A DNA stretch of 64,000 bases from assembly GCA_910575835.1 (NCBI GenBank), contig CAJTGB010000006.1, positions 62,001 through 126,000 of the forward strand. The letters run 5' to 3'. Position 1 is the first letter of the stretch. Every line of letters begins with the position of its first letter. Under the pieces are notes generated by a model. It searched no databases and was not told the origin of the DNA. It saw nothing but the letters and a program-made list of their open reading frames with translations. The position numbers and the translations under genes were made by a program. Positions 34,409 through 42,989 of this stretch are shown in pieces. The stretch comes from Lachnospiraceae bacterium (GTDB lineage Bacteria; Bacillota; Clostridia; Lachnospirales; Lachnospiraceae).

Positions 34409-35761
34409 ATGTACAAGAATAAGGTCGGACTGATGGACAATGTGCTGGCGACGGTAAGAGGAAACGAGATGAAGGATACCATTGGGGATATAGGGGCAAG
34501 CGGACGGCTTCTCCTTAGAGGAGGCCGCGTGATCGATCCGAAGAATCAGATCGATGCGGTGAAGGATATCCTGATCGACAGCGGGACGATCTGTCAGGTT
34601 GGGGAAGATATCCATGCAGAGAGCGGCGACAGGGTCATCGACTGCGAAGGGCTGCTGGTGCTGCCGGGACTGATCGATATGCATCTTCATCTGGGGGATC
34701 TGTTTGAGGTGAGCACGAACCCTATATTCTGCGCAGCGGAAGACGGCGTGACGCTGGGACTGTCACCGGGAGCGGGCAATACATTTATGGCGCCGTCTTT
34801 GCTGGGGGCAGAGGTGGATCATGGCGTACCGATCAATCTGGGAGTATATCTGGGAGCGGTCAATGTTCTTGGCACACGGATGTCAGAAGAAGAATTGATT
34901 AAAATGTTCAGAGGCGAGATGGACGCGGATACGCTGTCTGAGAAAATGAGCCGGAACGGGATCACGAATACGACGGCAGCTCTGACGGTCGGGATCAAGG
35001 ATCATATGGGACACTTTATCATGCCGGATGAGAACATAGAGAAGATCTTCGAGATCACATCCAGGGCGAATCTGATCTATATGTCGCACACCCAGGATCC
35101 AGAGCATGCCGAGAGACTGGCAGGCCTGTCTAAAGGGCGCCCGCTTCACCTGGCCCATGCTACGGCGGCTGGATGCGGCACGCACATGGGGGCGGCAGAG
35201 GGAATGAGAAGAGTCATTGATCTGGTTGACGGCGAGAATATTACGGCGGAATTTGTAACCACTATGCTGCGTGCGGGACACGGAAGCAGGGAAGGTCTTA
35301 AGCTTCCTGCCGAATCGCAGAAGCTTGCCTATGACGCGCTGAATTCCGGTAAGGTTCGGATACTGATCTCCGACGGGCAGAATCAGGCGACTATGAAAGG
35401 ATTCGGCGATACAAGGGATAATATTCCTGCGATCCTTGAACTGGCGGATATGGGAGTGCTGACGCTTAGTCAGTCCGTCGCGGCAATGACCTGCAATCCG
35501 GCGGAACTGATCGCAAAGAGAACGGCGAATGACTGGTGGACGGAGAAAACCGGGCATCTTGGAGCGGGGGCCCTGGCTAATGTAACAATTGTTGACGAAG
35601 CGGACAAGCTGGCTACATACACGATCGTAAACGGGGAGATCGTGTCGTTCGAGAACCGGGCGGTCAGAAGAAACGCAGGGGCCGGAGGCTGGGTCAGCAA
35701 ATTCGGTATGGTCAGGAAGACAGGAGTGGGCGAGCTTGTGATGTTTTCCTATCAGAAATAA
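34409..35761 (+). CDS. amidohydrolase, dihydroorotase/hydantoinase-like
   Basis: 450 residues from ATG 34409 (AGGAGG seven bases upstream; ATG 34403 is too close to it). Metal-dependent amidohydrolase fold: HxH in LIDMHLHLGD, further His in YMSHTQDPEH and HLAHATAAG, Asp in LISDGQNQ. Substrate unknown; relatives open cyclic amides such as dihydroorotate, hydantoins or allantoin. The next gene, an M20 deacylase, and the PucR regulator upstream point to stepwise breakdown of a cyclic ureide or amide. Confidence 0.82.
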   Translation: MYKNKVGLMDNVLATVRGNEMKDTIGDIGASGRLLLRGGRVIDPKNQIDAVKDILIDSGTICQVGEDIHAESGDRVIDCEGLLVLPGLIDMHLHLGDLFEVSTNPIFCAAEDGVTLGLSPGAGNTFMAPSLLGAEVDHGVPINLGVYLGAVNVLGTRMSEEELIKMFRGEMDADTLSEKMSRNGITNTTAALTVGIKDHMGHFIMPDENIEKIFEITSRANLIYMSHTQDPEHAERLAGLSKGRPLHLAHATAAGCGTHMGAAEGMRRVIDLVDGENITAEFVTTMLRAGHGSREGLKLPAESQKLAYDALNSGKVRILISDGQNQATMKGFGDTRDNIPAILELADMGVLTLSQSVAAMTCNPAELIAKRTANDWWTEKTGHLGAGALANVTIVDEADKLATYTIVNGEIVSFENRAVRRNAGAGGWVSKFGMVRKTGVGELVMFSYQK

Positions 35762-35794
35762 TCGGATAGAATAGGCGGCTAAAGGAGAAGGAAA

Positions 35795-36961
35795 TTGAGA
35801 GAGGAAGCAGGATGTAAACCAACGATAGAAGAATGTAGGAAAGTCTTAGAGAGTCTGGTGAGAGTGGATACCTGCCAGCCGGAAGGCAACGAGGGGAAGC
35901 TTGCCGATCTGATCAGGCAGATGCTTCCGGAGGGTCTTAAGTGCAGGAAGCTTGTTCATTCATCCCAGAGGGCGTCCCTGGTCGTTAAGGTGGAAGGGGA
36001 GGCCGAAGAGGGGGGACTGGCTCTGATCGGGCATCTGGATACGGTGGCATGCAGTGAGCAGGACGGCTGGGCCTATCCGCCGCATCAGGCAGAGGTGAAG
36101 GGAGATATCCTATACGGTCGCGGAGCTGCCGATATGAAAGGCGGCGACGCGGCGATGATATTGACTTTGCAGCAGATCGCCCGCAGCGGTAAGAAGCCGG
36201 GGAGATCGATTTATTTTTGTTTTACTGCAGACGAAGAGAGTAAGGGAATGGGGATCTGCTCTATCGTAGAGGAGAAGTGTCTGGATCAGGTGGAGGAGGT
36301 TATCATCTGTGAACCGTCCGATGAGAAGATCGGTATCTGCGAGAAGGGAGCGCTGTGGCTTCGGACCGCGGTACGGGGGAAGGCTTCTCATGCGTCAAGA
36401 CCGGAACTGGGGGTCAATGCGGTAGAGTACGGGATTCATTTTGCCAACAGGCTTAAGGCGGCGGTGGAAGGGAACAAGAGCCACCCCATTCTGGGGCAGG
36501 ACACCGTGTCGGTCACGAGATTTGACGGCGGGGTCATGACGAACATCATTCCGGCCAGTGCACAGATGGAACTGGATATACGCACGGTTCCGGGTACATC
36601 CCATGACGATATCATCCGTACAGCAGATGATATCTGTAAGGAGATCATGAGTATGCATCCGGCGGTACATATGGAGATTGAGATCCTGAATAACAGGCCG
36701 GCATTAGAAACTCCGCAAGACAGCCCGTTTGTCAGGCGTGTGATGGAGACGGCAAAAAGGACGGGGATATCAGGAGAACCAAAGGGGTTGTATTTTTATA
36801 CAGACGCGTCGCAGATGATGTTTGGCAGAACGGTTCCGTTTGTCATAGCGGGACCGGGAGATGACGCGCTGGCGCATTGTGTAAATGAGCATATTTCTCT
36901 TTCAAGCGTTGCGAGGTATACCGAGTTGTACAGCAGATACATCATGGAGCATTATTACTAA
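35795..36961 (+). CDS. M20-family metallopeptidase/deacylase (ArgE/DapE-like)
   Basis: 388 residues from TTG 35795, accepted because AAAGGAG lies seven bases upstream. Metal and catalytic motifs of M20: GHLDTV, GRGAADMKGG, TADEES, and the final His in LAHCVNEH. The dimerisation domain lies around 180-290. Family members remove acyl groups from amino acids or hydrolyse carbamoyl compounds. It sits between the amidohydrolase and an integral membrane protein; the latter begins near its stop. Confidence 0.87.
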   Translation: MREEAGCKPTIEECRKVLESLVRVDTCQPEGNEGKLADLIRQMLPEGLKCRKLVHSSQRASLVVKVEGEAEEGGLALIGHLDTVACSEQDGWAYPPHQAEVKGDILYGRGAADMKGGDAAMILTLQQIARSGKKPGRSIYFCFTADEESKGMGICSIVEEKCLDQVEEVIICEPSDEKIGICEKGALWLRTAVRGKASHASRPELGVNAVEYGIHFANRLKAAVEGNKSHPILGQDTVSVTRFDGGVMTNIIPASAQMELDIRTVPGTSHDDIIRTADDICKEIMSMHPAVHMEIEILNNRPALETPQDSPFVRRVMETAKRTGISGEPKGLYFYTDASQMMFGRTVPFVIAGPGDDALAHCVNEHISLSSVARYTELYSRYIMEHYY

Positions 36962-36984
36962 TGGTTAATACGAGGAGGATAGAG

Positions 36985-38178
36985 ATGAATGAGACGGGAA
37001 AAACACATAGCAGGGGACGGTCGGCGGGATCTGCTGCCGGACTTGCGGTGTGTATTGTAATTGGTTTTGTGTTTTATTTTGGTTTGACGGCTCTTAGCGG
37101 GACGGCTCAGGCGTTGGACTATAACAATTTGATTGACGGGATATTGGATTCGTTCCCGAAGCAGACGGCATGGTTTTTTATGAATTTTACGGAGGCGCAG
37201 TTCTATGCAAGCGTATTTGCCGGGATCGGTCTGATCCTTGGAGGCTTTGCGGCGTGGATACTGGCGCTTAAGAATTCTAAATACGCGGGATTCGACATCT
37301 GCTATGGGAGCAGCACCATGTTCCCGTGGGTGCTGGCGTCCCAGGTGCTTTCTCTTGCGCTGGCGCTCTTCGTGTTCCGGTACATCGAAGGATTCGCGGA
37401 TCCGCAGGTGACATGGCTGAATACGTTTATCACGGTAGTAGGCGCGCCCCCGGCAGTCATGCTGCTGTACGGGCCAAGCGTATCTGCGCTGCTTACGGCT
37501 TCGGTCCTTGGAGGCTTGATCTGTGCGCCGACGGCGGTCTGGATCGGGAATTCCATCGTTACGCCGCTGAACCTTCCCGGAGTTGTGGCGAATGTGTCGG
37601 CAATGGCGGTTACCGGGATCATAGTCTGTATGGTATGCAAGGTTCTTCCGTTTGTGAAGAAGGCCGAGATAAAGCCGCACAGAAGCGGGAGCGTCAATGA
37701 AGATGTGTACAGTACGTCCTGGTTCATCAGAAGAGTTCTGGCGGATTTCTCAGAAGCGCCCTTTTATGGAAATGAAGTCGCGTCGATCTTCTTACTGGCG
37801 GGTGTGACGATCAGCACGATCATCTGCGGGACACACGGAGCATACGGCTCGGGCGCTGTTCCGGCGATCCTGCTGTCTCAGTTCGTGGGTGCGGCGGTCG
37901 GAGTATTTCTCTATGTAGATAAGTTTGCAGACGGAGGATGGTATGCGACCTATGTGCCGGTAGTAAGCGTAGGACCGGCGTGTGTGCTGTTCTTTGGAGC
38001 GACCGTTCCGGCTGCCCTGTTCGCGGGAGTGCTTGGAGGCATCATGGGCGGTCCGGTAGCGCAGTATTTCTCGGAGAAGCTGCCGGAGGGAGTGCACGGA
38101 ACGGTGGCGAATGTTACGTCGATGACGGTCTGCACCGTCATTACGGCGGTGGTGATGGGGGCGCTGCCCTGGTTTTAG
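36985..38178 (+). CDS. polytopic membrane protein, unrecognised (putative transporter)
   Basis: 397 residues from ATG 36985, preceded by CGAGGAGG. About ten hydrophobic segments across the length, with a short cytoplasmic loop near residue 240 (KPHRSGSVNEDV). Segments rich in Gly/Ala, such as GVLGGIMGGPVA and PPAVMLLYGPS, suggest a transporter core, but I recognise no family. As the third gene of the PucR-linked amidohydrolase/M20 operon it may carry the substrate of those enzymes. Confidence 0.7.
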   Translation: MNETGKTHSRGRSAGSAAGLAVCIVIGFVFYFGLTALSGTAQALDYNNLIDGILDSFPKQTAWFFMNFTEAQFYASVFAGIGLILGGFAAWILALKNSKYAGFDICYGSSTMFPWVLASQVLSLALALFVFRYIEGFADPQVTWLNTFITVVGAPPAVMLLYGPSVSALLTASVLGGLICAPTAVWIGNSIVTPLNLPGVVANVSAMAVTGIIVCMVCKVLPFVKKAEIKPHRSGSVNEDVYSTSWFIRRVLADFSEAPFYGNEVASIFLLAGVTISTIICGTHGAYGSGAVPAILLSQFVGAAVGVFLYVDKFADGGWYATYVPVVSVGPACVLFFGATVPAALFAGVLGGIMGGPVAQYFSEKLPEGVHGTVANVTSMTVCTVITAVVMGALPWF

Positions 38179-38193
38179 AATAATAAATGATTC

Positions 38194-38234
38194 AATGGGG
38201 ACGCAGTAAAATGCAATTTTACTGCGTCCCCATT
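38194..38234. terminator. long perfect hairpin between convergent operons
   Basis: AATGGGGACGCAGTAAAAT (38194-38212) pairs perfectly over 19 bp with 38216-38234, with loop GCA. It lies between convergent genes and has short A/T runs at the stem ends, so it could terminate both ways. It might also be a dispersed repeat. Confidence 0.6.
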
Positions 38235-38250
38235 TGACTAAAATCTCTGA

Positions 38251-39393
38251 CTAGAATCCTAGATTCCGTCCCTTCTCCATATTCGTAAGCTGGCGTTCGC
38301 CTTCGTCTGCGATCATGCGGAAGTCTTGGATCGTCTGGGCCATCTGCGGCAGCGCCTTTGCCTTATATGTGCTGATATCGTCAAGGGCAGACAGGGTATC
38401 TGCAAACGCCTGTTTTAAGGTGTCTGGGGAAATGCTTGCTTCTACGGCTTCTCTCTGGATTGCAGTGCCCTGTTCTTTTAACATTCTTGAAGTCGCGCTG
38501 ATCATATTGTTCGTCGTCTCGTTGAGTATCTGCACCTTCTCAAGGACGATTTTCTGATTATACAGCGCGCCGGCTACCGTGACGGCAACACGGAGTGCGG
38601 CAACTGTTACGGTCTGTGCGCGGTCGACCGCGCGGATCAGTTCCAGATTATTCTTGCGGATTACTTCCATAGCGATGATTCCCTGTTGGTTTACCACCAG
38701 TAATTGCTGGAAATCCATTAGCCGCTGTCTGAGCGGGAAGATGATCTCTTCTTCTACGAACTTGATACGTTCTTCTGATTCGCCGGAGACCTTGGCGTTC
38801 TCAACAGCGTTGGCAAGATAGCTGTCAAGCTGTGTTCCGAGTTCGATCTTCTGTGTCAACTGCTTTGTCAGGTCACGCATGGCGGCCTGTTCGATCTCCA
38901 GAGTGGTGTTGTCGTTCTTAAGCGTGTTCCGCCCCTTTTCTAATGTTTTTACAATGCCGGCAATCTCGGCGTCAGCGGTCTTAAACCGTTCAAAATACCG
39001 GCGAATCGGATTGAAGACCTTGCCAAGCACGCCTGTCTTGGTAAAATCAAGGCCAGACGGGTCAAGATCCCTCATCTTGACAGACAGCTCTTCCAGCCCT
39101 TTTGCCACTTCGCCGGATTCTCCGCCGGCTTTGCCGAATTCTCCCATACGTTTTTGGAGGATACTGTTTTTGGCCTGAGATTGTCTGACGATATCAGAGC
39201 CGAATGTCTCTACTACCTGGACGAATTCTCTGCGCTCGGCGAGAGAGTCGAGGTCCACGCCCATGATCTGGTCGGCTTTGTCTTTGACGGCGCCGGCAAT
39301 TACAGTCTTCACTTCGCTGGTCGGCGCAAGTTCTGCTGCTACTTCTTTTTTGATTTCTTCGGTATTCGGTAAATCCAGTGTAAATCCGCTCAT
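38251..39393 (-). CDS. telA: TelA-family toxic anion resistance protein
   Basis: 380 residues, helical throughout and without membrane segments. It matches TelA/YaaN proteins (for example LDSYLANAVENAK, VVNQQGIIAMEVIRKNNLELIRAVDRA, TTNNMISATSRMLKEQ). TelA is linked to tellurite and other oxyanion or envelope stress; its biochemistry is not known. It is the last gene of a three-gene minus operon with a VWA protein and a small membrane protein, and may act with them at the envelope. Confidence 0.88.
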   Translation of the reverse strand: MSGFTLDLPNTEEIKKEVAAELAPTSEVKTVIAGAVKDKADQIMGVDLDSLAERREFVQVVETFGSDIVRQSQAKNSILQKRMGEFGKAGGESGEVAKGLEELSVKMRDLDPSGLDFTKTGVLGKVFNPIRRYFERFKTADAEIAGIVKTLEKGRNTLKNDNTTLEIEQAAMRDLTKQLTQKIELGTQLDSYLANAVENAKVSGESEERIKFVEEEIIFPLRQRLMDFQQLLVVNQQGIIAMEVIRKNNLELIRAVDRAQTVTVAALRVAVTVAGALYNQKIVLEKVQILNETTNNMISATSRMLKEQGTAIQREAVEASISPDTLKQAFADTLSALDDISTYKAKALPQMAQTIQDFRMIADEGERQLTNMEKGRNLGF

Positions 39394-39483
39394 ATATCTT
39401 ACTCCTTATATTCATGAATTGTGACAGTTCGGACAAGCTGTACTAGTGTGCTGCCTGAATATAATGCAGACAGTACACTGGAG

Positions 39484-41169
39484 TTACATGCTTGCGTTAA
39501 ATAGTGTCTTAAGCTGGTATACGACGTCGTCGGTGGATGCGTCGATGCTTGCGGCCTCATTCACGGAGCTGATGCTCTGAAGCGCCGACAGGTCGGCGTT
39601 GTAACCGATGGTATATACCGGTATCTTTAGTCCGCTTAGGATGTCCCGGACATCGTTCAGGTTATAACCGACATTGGTTTCCCCGTCGCTTAGGACGAAC
39701 AGCATCGGTTTGGCATCGGGATATTCGTCCGTCATCCCCCGGATCATATCCAGTGCAACGCAGATCGCGTCGAAGGTGGCGGTTCCGCCGGAGGCGAATA
39801 GATTTTCTACGCTTCCTTTGAAATACGTCTGCTGTTCTAAGTTAAACTGGCCGATCGGTACTTCGATCGTCACGTCGTCTGAATAGCTTACAAGTCCGAT
39901 GTAATTATCAGGATTGATATATTTCATACTGTTGATCAGAGAAGTCTGAAGAGCGATCAGCGGTTCGCCGTCCATACTGCCGGAAACATCCGTTACGAAT
40001 ACGCCGATCACCGGACGTCCGGTGTCCTTGTTCGTCTTATATAATTTCTGTGCGGCTGTCAGGATATCGCCGGAAACAGGTTCATATTCACACTTATAAT
40101 CAGACATTCCGTTGAAACCGTATTCTTCAGCACGTTTTACAGCCTTGCTGTCAGCGCAGTATTCTGCAAAAAGCTTCAGGATCTCTTTTTGTTCCGGGCT
40201 GGCAGAGTCGATACTTACCAACGGATTATCATGCCGGTAGCCGTAAGGGGTGAATTTGTAGTTCTTAGACAGCATGGTATCATTCATATACGATTGATAT
40301 TCCATGATGAATCCATCCAGGGAACCGTTCTCGGCGGCGTCTCGCATCTGCATGGTTGTCAGAGCAACGAACGGCACGTTCTTCTGGAACTTCTGGAAAC
40401 CGGCTGTTGCCGTCTCGGACAGCGGGTTGTCAAGATCGTATCGCTCCAGGGTGCAGATCAGGAAGTTAAGCCCGGCACTGCTGGCAAAGGGGTTGGTGTA
40501 GCCCATCGCGAACTCTCCGGCTTCGGTTGCTTCTGTAATTGCTTTTAGATCTACGCTTCCGTATTTTTCTACGATCTGATCGTAGGTTTTGTCGGAGAGA
40601 AGGATTCCGGCAACATTACCCACCAGACTGTCGGCGACAGTCTCCGTGGCGGTGCCTTTGGAGTTCAGCATATCTACCCAGAGCATGCTGGAAGGTGCGA
40701 ATCCCTCGGGAACGGCTTTGCCGGTGGCAATGTAGTCAAGGGCCTGTCCGCTGTTGACATTGCGGATCTGAACGGAGATCTTCTGTCCGCCTACCTGGTA
40801 TCCCTCCTGGTTGAATTCTTCCGCCATCTCGCAGAGCCATCCGTCTGTCCCGGTGCCGGCCTTCTCCGGGGAAGAATAGATCTCGGCGTACAGACCGGTA
40901 TCGGCTTTGACCTGAACCGGGCAGGTATCGATATCCGGCAGCTCCGAAGCTTCGTCCTCTGCCGAGTCGTATTCGATCGGCGACTTGATCGGGGTGCCGT
41001 TTGAGGGGTTGATCTTATCTACCATCCTGGTCAGACGTTTTTCGGCGCTTTCTTTGGAAATCACTTTCTCGGATTTGCCGATGTTGCGCGTCACGTAGAT
41101 ACCGCCGAAGACTGCGGCGCATACAAGAATGACTACGACAACCATAATTCCAGCAATTTTCTTATTCAT
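39484..41169 (-). CDS. membrane-anchored VWA protein with solute-binding-like N-domain
   Basis: 561 residues from ATG 41169 (GGAGGAACAG upstream; an earlier ATG at 41205 lacks a site). An N-terminal membrane helix (residues 5-27) is followed by a segment resembling extracellular solute-binding proteins (about 90-350). The C-terminal von Willebrand A domain (about 375-555) has the MIDAS motif DVSGSMDG and LSDGETNVG. The protein faces outside. The same operon encodes TelA and a small two-helix membrane protein. Confidence 0.82.
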   Translation of the reverse strand: MNKKIAGIMVVVVILVCAAVFGGIYVTRNIGKSEKVISKESAEKRLTRMVDKINPSNGTPIKSPIEYDSAEDEASELPDIDTCPVQVKADTGLYAEIYSSPEKAGTGTDGWLCEMAEEFNQEGYQVGGQKISVQIRNVNSGQALDYIATGKAVPEGFAPSSMLWVDMLNSKGTATETVADSLVGNVAGILLSDKTYDQIVEKYGSVDLKAITEATEAGEFAMGYTNPFASSAGLNFLICTLERYDLDNPLSETATAGFQKFQKNVPFVALTTMQMRDAAENGSLDGFIMEYQSYMNDTMLSKNYKFTPYGYRHDNPLVSIDSASPEQKEILKLFAEYCADSKAVKRAEEYGFNGMSDYKCEYEPVSGDILTAAQKLYKTNKDTGRPVIGVFVTDVSGSMDGEPLIALQTSLINSMKYINPDNYIGLVSYSDDVTIEVPIGQFNLEQQTYFKGSVENLFASGGTATFDAICVALDMIRGMTDEYPDAKPMLFVLSDGETNVGYNLNDVRDILSGLKIPVYTIGYNADLSALQSISSVNEAASIDASTDDVVYQLKTLFNASM

Positions 41170-41210
41170 AGGCTGTTCCTCCGTTACGGTCGGTGAGTGT
41201 CTCACCTCTT

Positions 41211-41290
41211 AGTAATAATACTTTGTTTCATCGATCAATTTCTTGATCTCATTGATAATATTTGGTTTCATCGATCAGTTTCTCGATCTC
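41211..41290 (-). repeat. 40-base tandem duplication at the end of the small membrane protein gene
   Basis: Two near-identical 40-base units (41251-41290 and 41211-41250). The first encodes EIEKLIDETKYYQ and ends the gene at a TGA created at the junction. The second encodes EIKKLIDETKYYY plus stop in another frame. Because 40 is not a multiple of three, the copy is out of frame; the older end of the gene was probably the second unit. Confidence 0.85.
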
Positions 41291-41980
41291 ATGGATCAGT
41301 TCATGGTTCAGGCTTGCGTCATCCCCGGAAGTCAGAGAAGAGATCTCCATTGCCAGTGCGTCCAGTTTGAGAAGGATCTTCTCGTTGAGGGCGATCGTTG
41401 ATCTGACATTGTCAAAATTCTTCTGGTACAGCCGAAGCTGTTCTTCCTGGATATCGTCGGGAATATCGTCTTCCCGGTAGTGCTTAAGCCTTGCGTATTC
41501 CTTCTCGTCAAAGAGACGCATGCGGTTCGCCATTGCAACCACATTCTTGATGGCGGAGACTTCCGCCGCGGCTGCCACGCTGTCGAACTTGTCAAAGCTC
41601 ATAGAACCCCTGGTGAACTTCTGCTCCAGAATGCCGGATAGCCGGCGCCGGCATTTTATAATGCGGTCAAGCTGATCGGAAGCAGTCTTAGCCATGCTGC
41701 CGAAATATCTGCCGCCGCAGTGATCCTTCAGGATGTTCTTCGCTTTTTCCAGGTCGGGAACATCTTCCAGCATAACTGGTTTTTGATTCGGGCCTTTTAA
41801 CAGGGCGATATTAGACAGGAAGAAGAGCGCGGTCAATACAAGAGCTGCTATGATGGACATTCCTGCCCGGAATATACTGTAGTCCGACAGCCGCAATGCT
41901 ACAAGACCCGGCGAATACAGGACTACGGCGGTAACTGCAATACATAGATTGACAGCGATCAGTTTCAATAATTTTTTCAA
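41249..41980 (-). CDS. small membrane protein of the TelA/VWA operon, unknown
   Basis: 243 residues from TTG 41980 (AGGAGGAG upstream). Two membrane helices (about 8-28 and 40-60), then a charged, helical cytoplasmic part to residue 243. No family recognised; proteins of this kind often precede VWA/TelA genes, and a role in a shared envelope complex is inferred. The last 13 residues are duplicated out of frame downstream. Confidence 0.7.
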   Translation of the reverse strand: MKKLLKLIAVNLCIAVTAVVLYSPGLVALRLSDYSIFRAGMSIIAALVLTALFFLSNIALLKGPNQKPVMLEDVPDLEKAKNILKDHCGGRYFGSMAKTASDQLDRIIKCRRRLSGILEQKFTRGSMSFDKFDSVAAAAEVSAIKNVVAMANRMRLFDEKEYARLKHYREDDIPDDIQEEQLRLYQKNFDNVRSTIALNEKILLKLDALAMEISSLTSGDDASLNHELIHEIEKLIDETKYYQ

Positions 41981-42078
41981 TACATCTCCTCCTGCCTGGA
42001 CATAAGGATCTGATCGTCTATTTTTCTGCAGCTCCTAAATGTCTGTTTTTGTAGAAAAATGTTTCGTTTCTTAAAATT

Positions 42079-42107
42079 ATTATACGACACATTTTATAAT
42101 CTGACAA
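42079..42107 (-). promoter_or_regulatory. promoter of the TelA/VWA operon
   Basis: On the minus strand TTGTCA (42107-42102), a 17-base spacer, TATAAT (42084-42079), about 100 bases before TTG 41980. Confidence 0.75.
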
Positions 42108-42121
42108 GTCGTAGAAAGACA

Positions 42122-42150
42122 TTGAAAATATCTATATAATCCGATATAAT
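42122..42150 (+). promoter_or_regulatory. promoter of the 55-residue gene
   Basis: TTGAAA (42122-42127), a 17-base spacer, TATAAT (42145-42150). Confidence 0.7.
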
Positions 42151-42208
42151 TAATACAACATATGATGGTTAACAATTAAAAGGCGGTGAAAACATGGAGG
42201 TATTAGAA

Positions 42209-42376
42209 ATGACTGATAAGGAGTTAATTACAACAACTATTGACAGATATACTGATTTGCAGCAAATTAAAAAGGCTAATGAAGGACATAAGAATGAAGT
42301 TCTTGAATATCTCATTAAAGTGACTACGGCAAAGCTATCTTCTCTGGGGGTGAATGTTGAGGATATAACATTGTAG
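42209..42376 (+). CDS. small protein, unknown (55 residues)
   Basis: From ATG 42209, with GGAGG eight bases upstream; ATG 42194 is also possible (AAGGCGGTG upstream). Helical, soluble, no Cys: ITTTIDRYTDLQQIKKANEG, then TTAKLSSLGVNVEDITL. It has its own strong promoter and is followed at once by a second promoter. I recognise no family. Confidence 0.6.
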   Translation: MTDKELITTTIDRYTDLQQIKKANEGHKNEVLEYLIKVTTAKLSSLGVNVEDITL

Positions 42377-42388
42377 GTGTTCTAATAT

Positions 42389-42418
42389 TTGACATATTTT
42401 GAAGAGAATGGCTATAAT
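42389..42418 (+). promoter_or_regulatory. strong promoter without an obvious gene
   Basis: TTGACA (42389-42394), an 18-base spacer, TATAAT (42413-42418). The next coding gene on this strand is 570 bases away and is separated by two terminator-like hairpins and a tRNA on the other strand. Confidence 0.7.
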
Positions 42419-42424
42419 ATACTT

Positions 42425-42612
42425 AACAAGGGAGCCGTTAGTCAGATGAAGCCTGACCGCCGGCAAAATAAGTGTTATAAAAATAAGCGCCTTACTTTAC
42501 CAGAGTAGGGGCGCTTATCTTCTATTGCTGCGTATCGTAATAACAAGAAAGTAAAAATGATGATAAGAAATAAGCATCCAAACTTGGGCGGTAGGGATGC
42601 TTATTTCTTTTT
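42425..42612 (+). ncRNA. candidate small RNA
   Basis: From the expected start near 42425 to the terminator at 42607-42612, about 185 bases, or about 95 bases if the first hairpin (42483-42518, followed by only a weak U run) stops transcription. No open frame with a ribosome site. It overlaps the 3' end of the minus-strand toxin-like remnant, a layout seen in type I toxin-antitoxin loci. Confidence 0.4.
42567..42612 (+). terminator. strong terminator hairpin
   Basis: GAAATAAGCATCC (42567-42579) pairs with GGATGCTTATTTC (42595-42607), followed by TTTTT. Confidence 0.8.
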
Positions 42613-42785
42613 ATGATTGTCTATGTAAGACAGAGCCGCAAACAATACAAGTAATAATGAATCGGGAAGGGGATCATGATCCGGCCGCCTGCAGAGCGCC
42701 GGGGGTGATGTTTGAAGAAAATAGTACCATATCAGTATCAAAAAAACCGAAAACGTTGATCCTGCAACATTTCCGGTCTTTGGTA

Positions 42786-42856
42786 AGCAGATAACGGGAA
42801 TCGAACCCGCCTCTCCAGCTTGGGAAGCTAGCATTCTACCGATGAACTATATCTGC
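42786..42856 (-). tRNA. tRNA-Gly (anticodon CCC)
   Basis: 71 bases with acceptor stem GCAGATA/TATCTGC, discriminator T, anticodon stem CTAGC/GCTGG around loop TTCCCAA, and the T-arm GGTTCGATTCC. Anticodon CCC reads GGG. CCA is not encoded directly after the discriminator. No integrase is nearby. Confidence 0.96.
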
Positions 42857-42989
42857 ATATGAAGTATTATAATACATTTTACGAAGAAATGCAATCATTT
42901 TGTAAAGTTAAGAAAAAATTCATAATTTCTATCGAAAAAGTTTGGATTATTGTTCTATAATGGTAGAATAGAAAATGGGAGGAGTGCGG

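Larger units (their letters stand above)
42377..42785 (+). other. non-coding stretch with promoter, hairpins and a toxin-like remnant
   Basis: Contains a near-consensus promoter (42389-42418), a hairpin at 42483-42518, a strong bidirectional terminator at 42567-42612, and on the minus strand an end-of-frame LLLVLFAALSYIDNHKKK (stop at about 42601). That end resembles the tails of small holin-like toxins but has no credible start. Confidence 0.55.

Noticed and set aside
42601-42834. Minus-strand 77-residue protein
   Set aside because: Its start lies inside the tRNA-Gly gene; only the last 20 or so residues resemble a real peptide, so it is reported as a remnant.
42786-42856. tRNA-Gly as an attachment site of an integrated element
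   Set aside because: No integrase, no repeated tRNA end and no cargo next to it.
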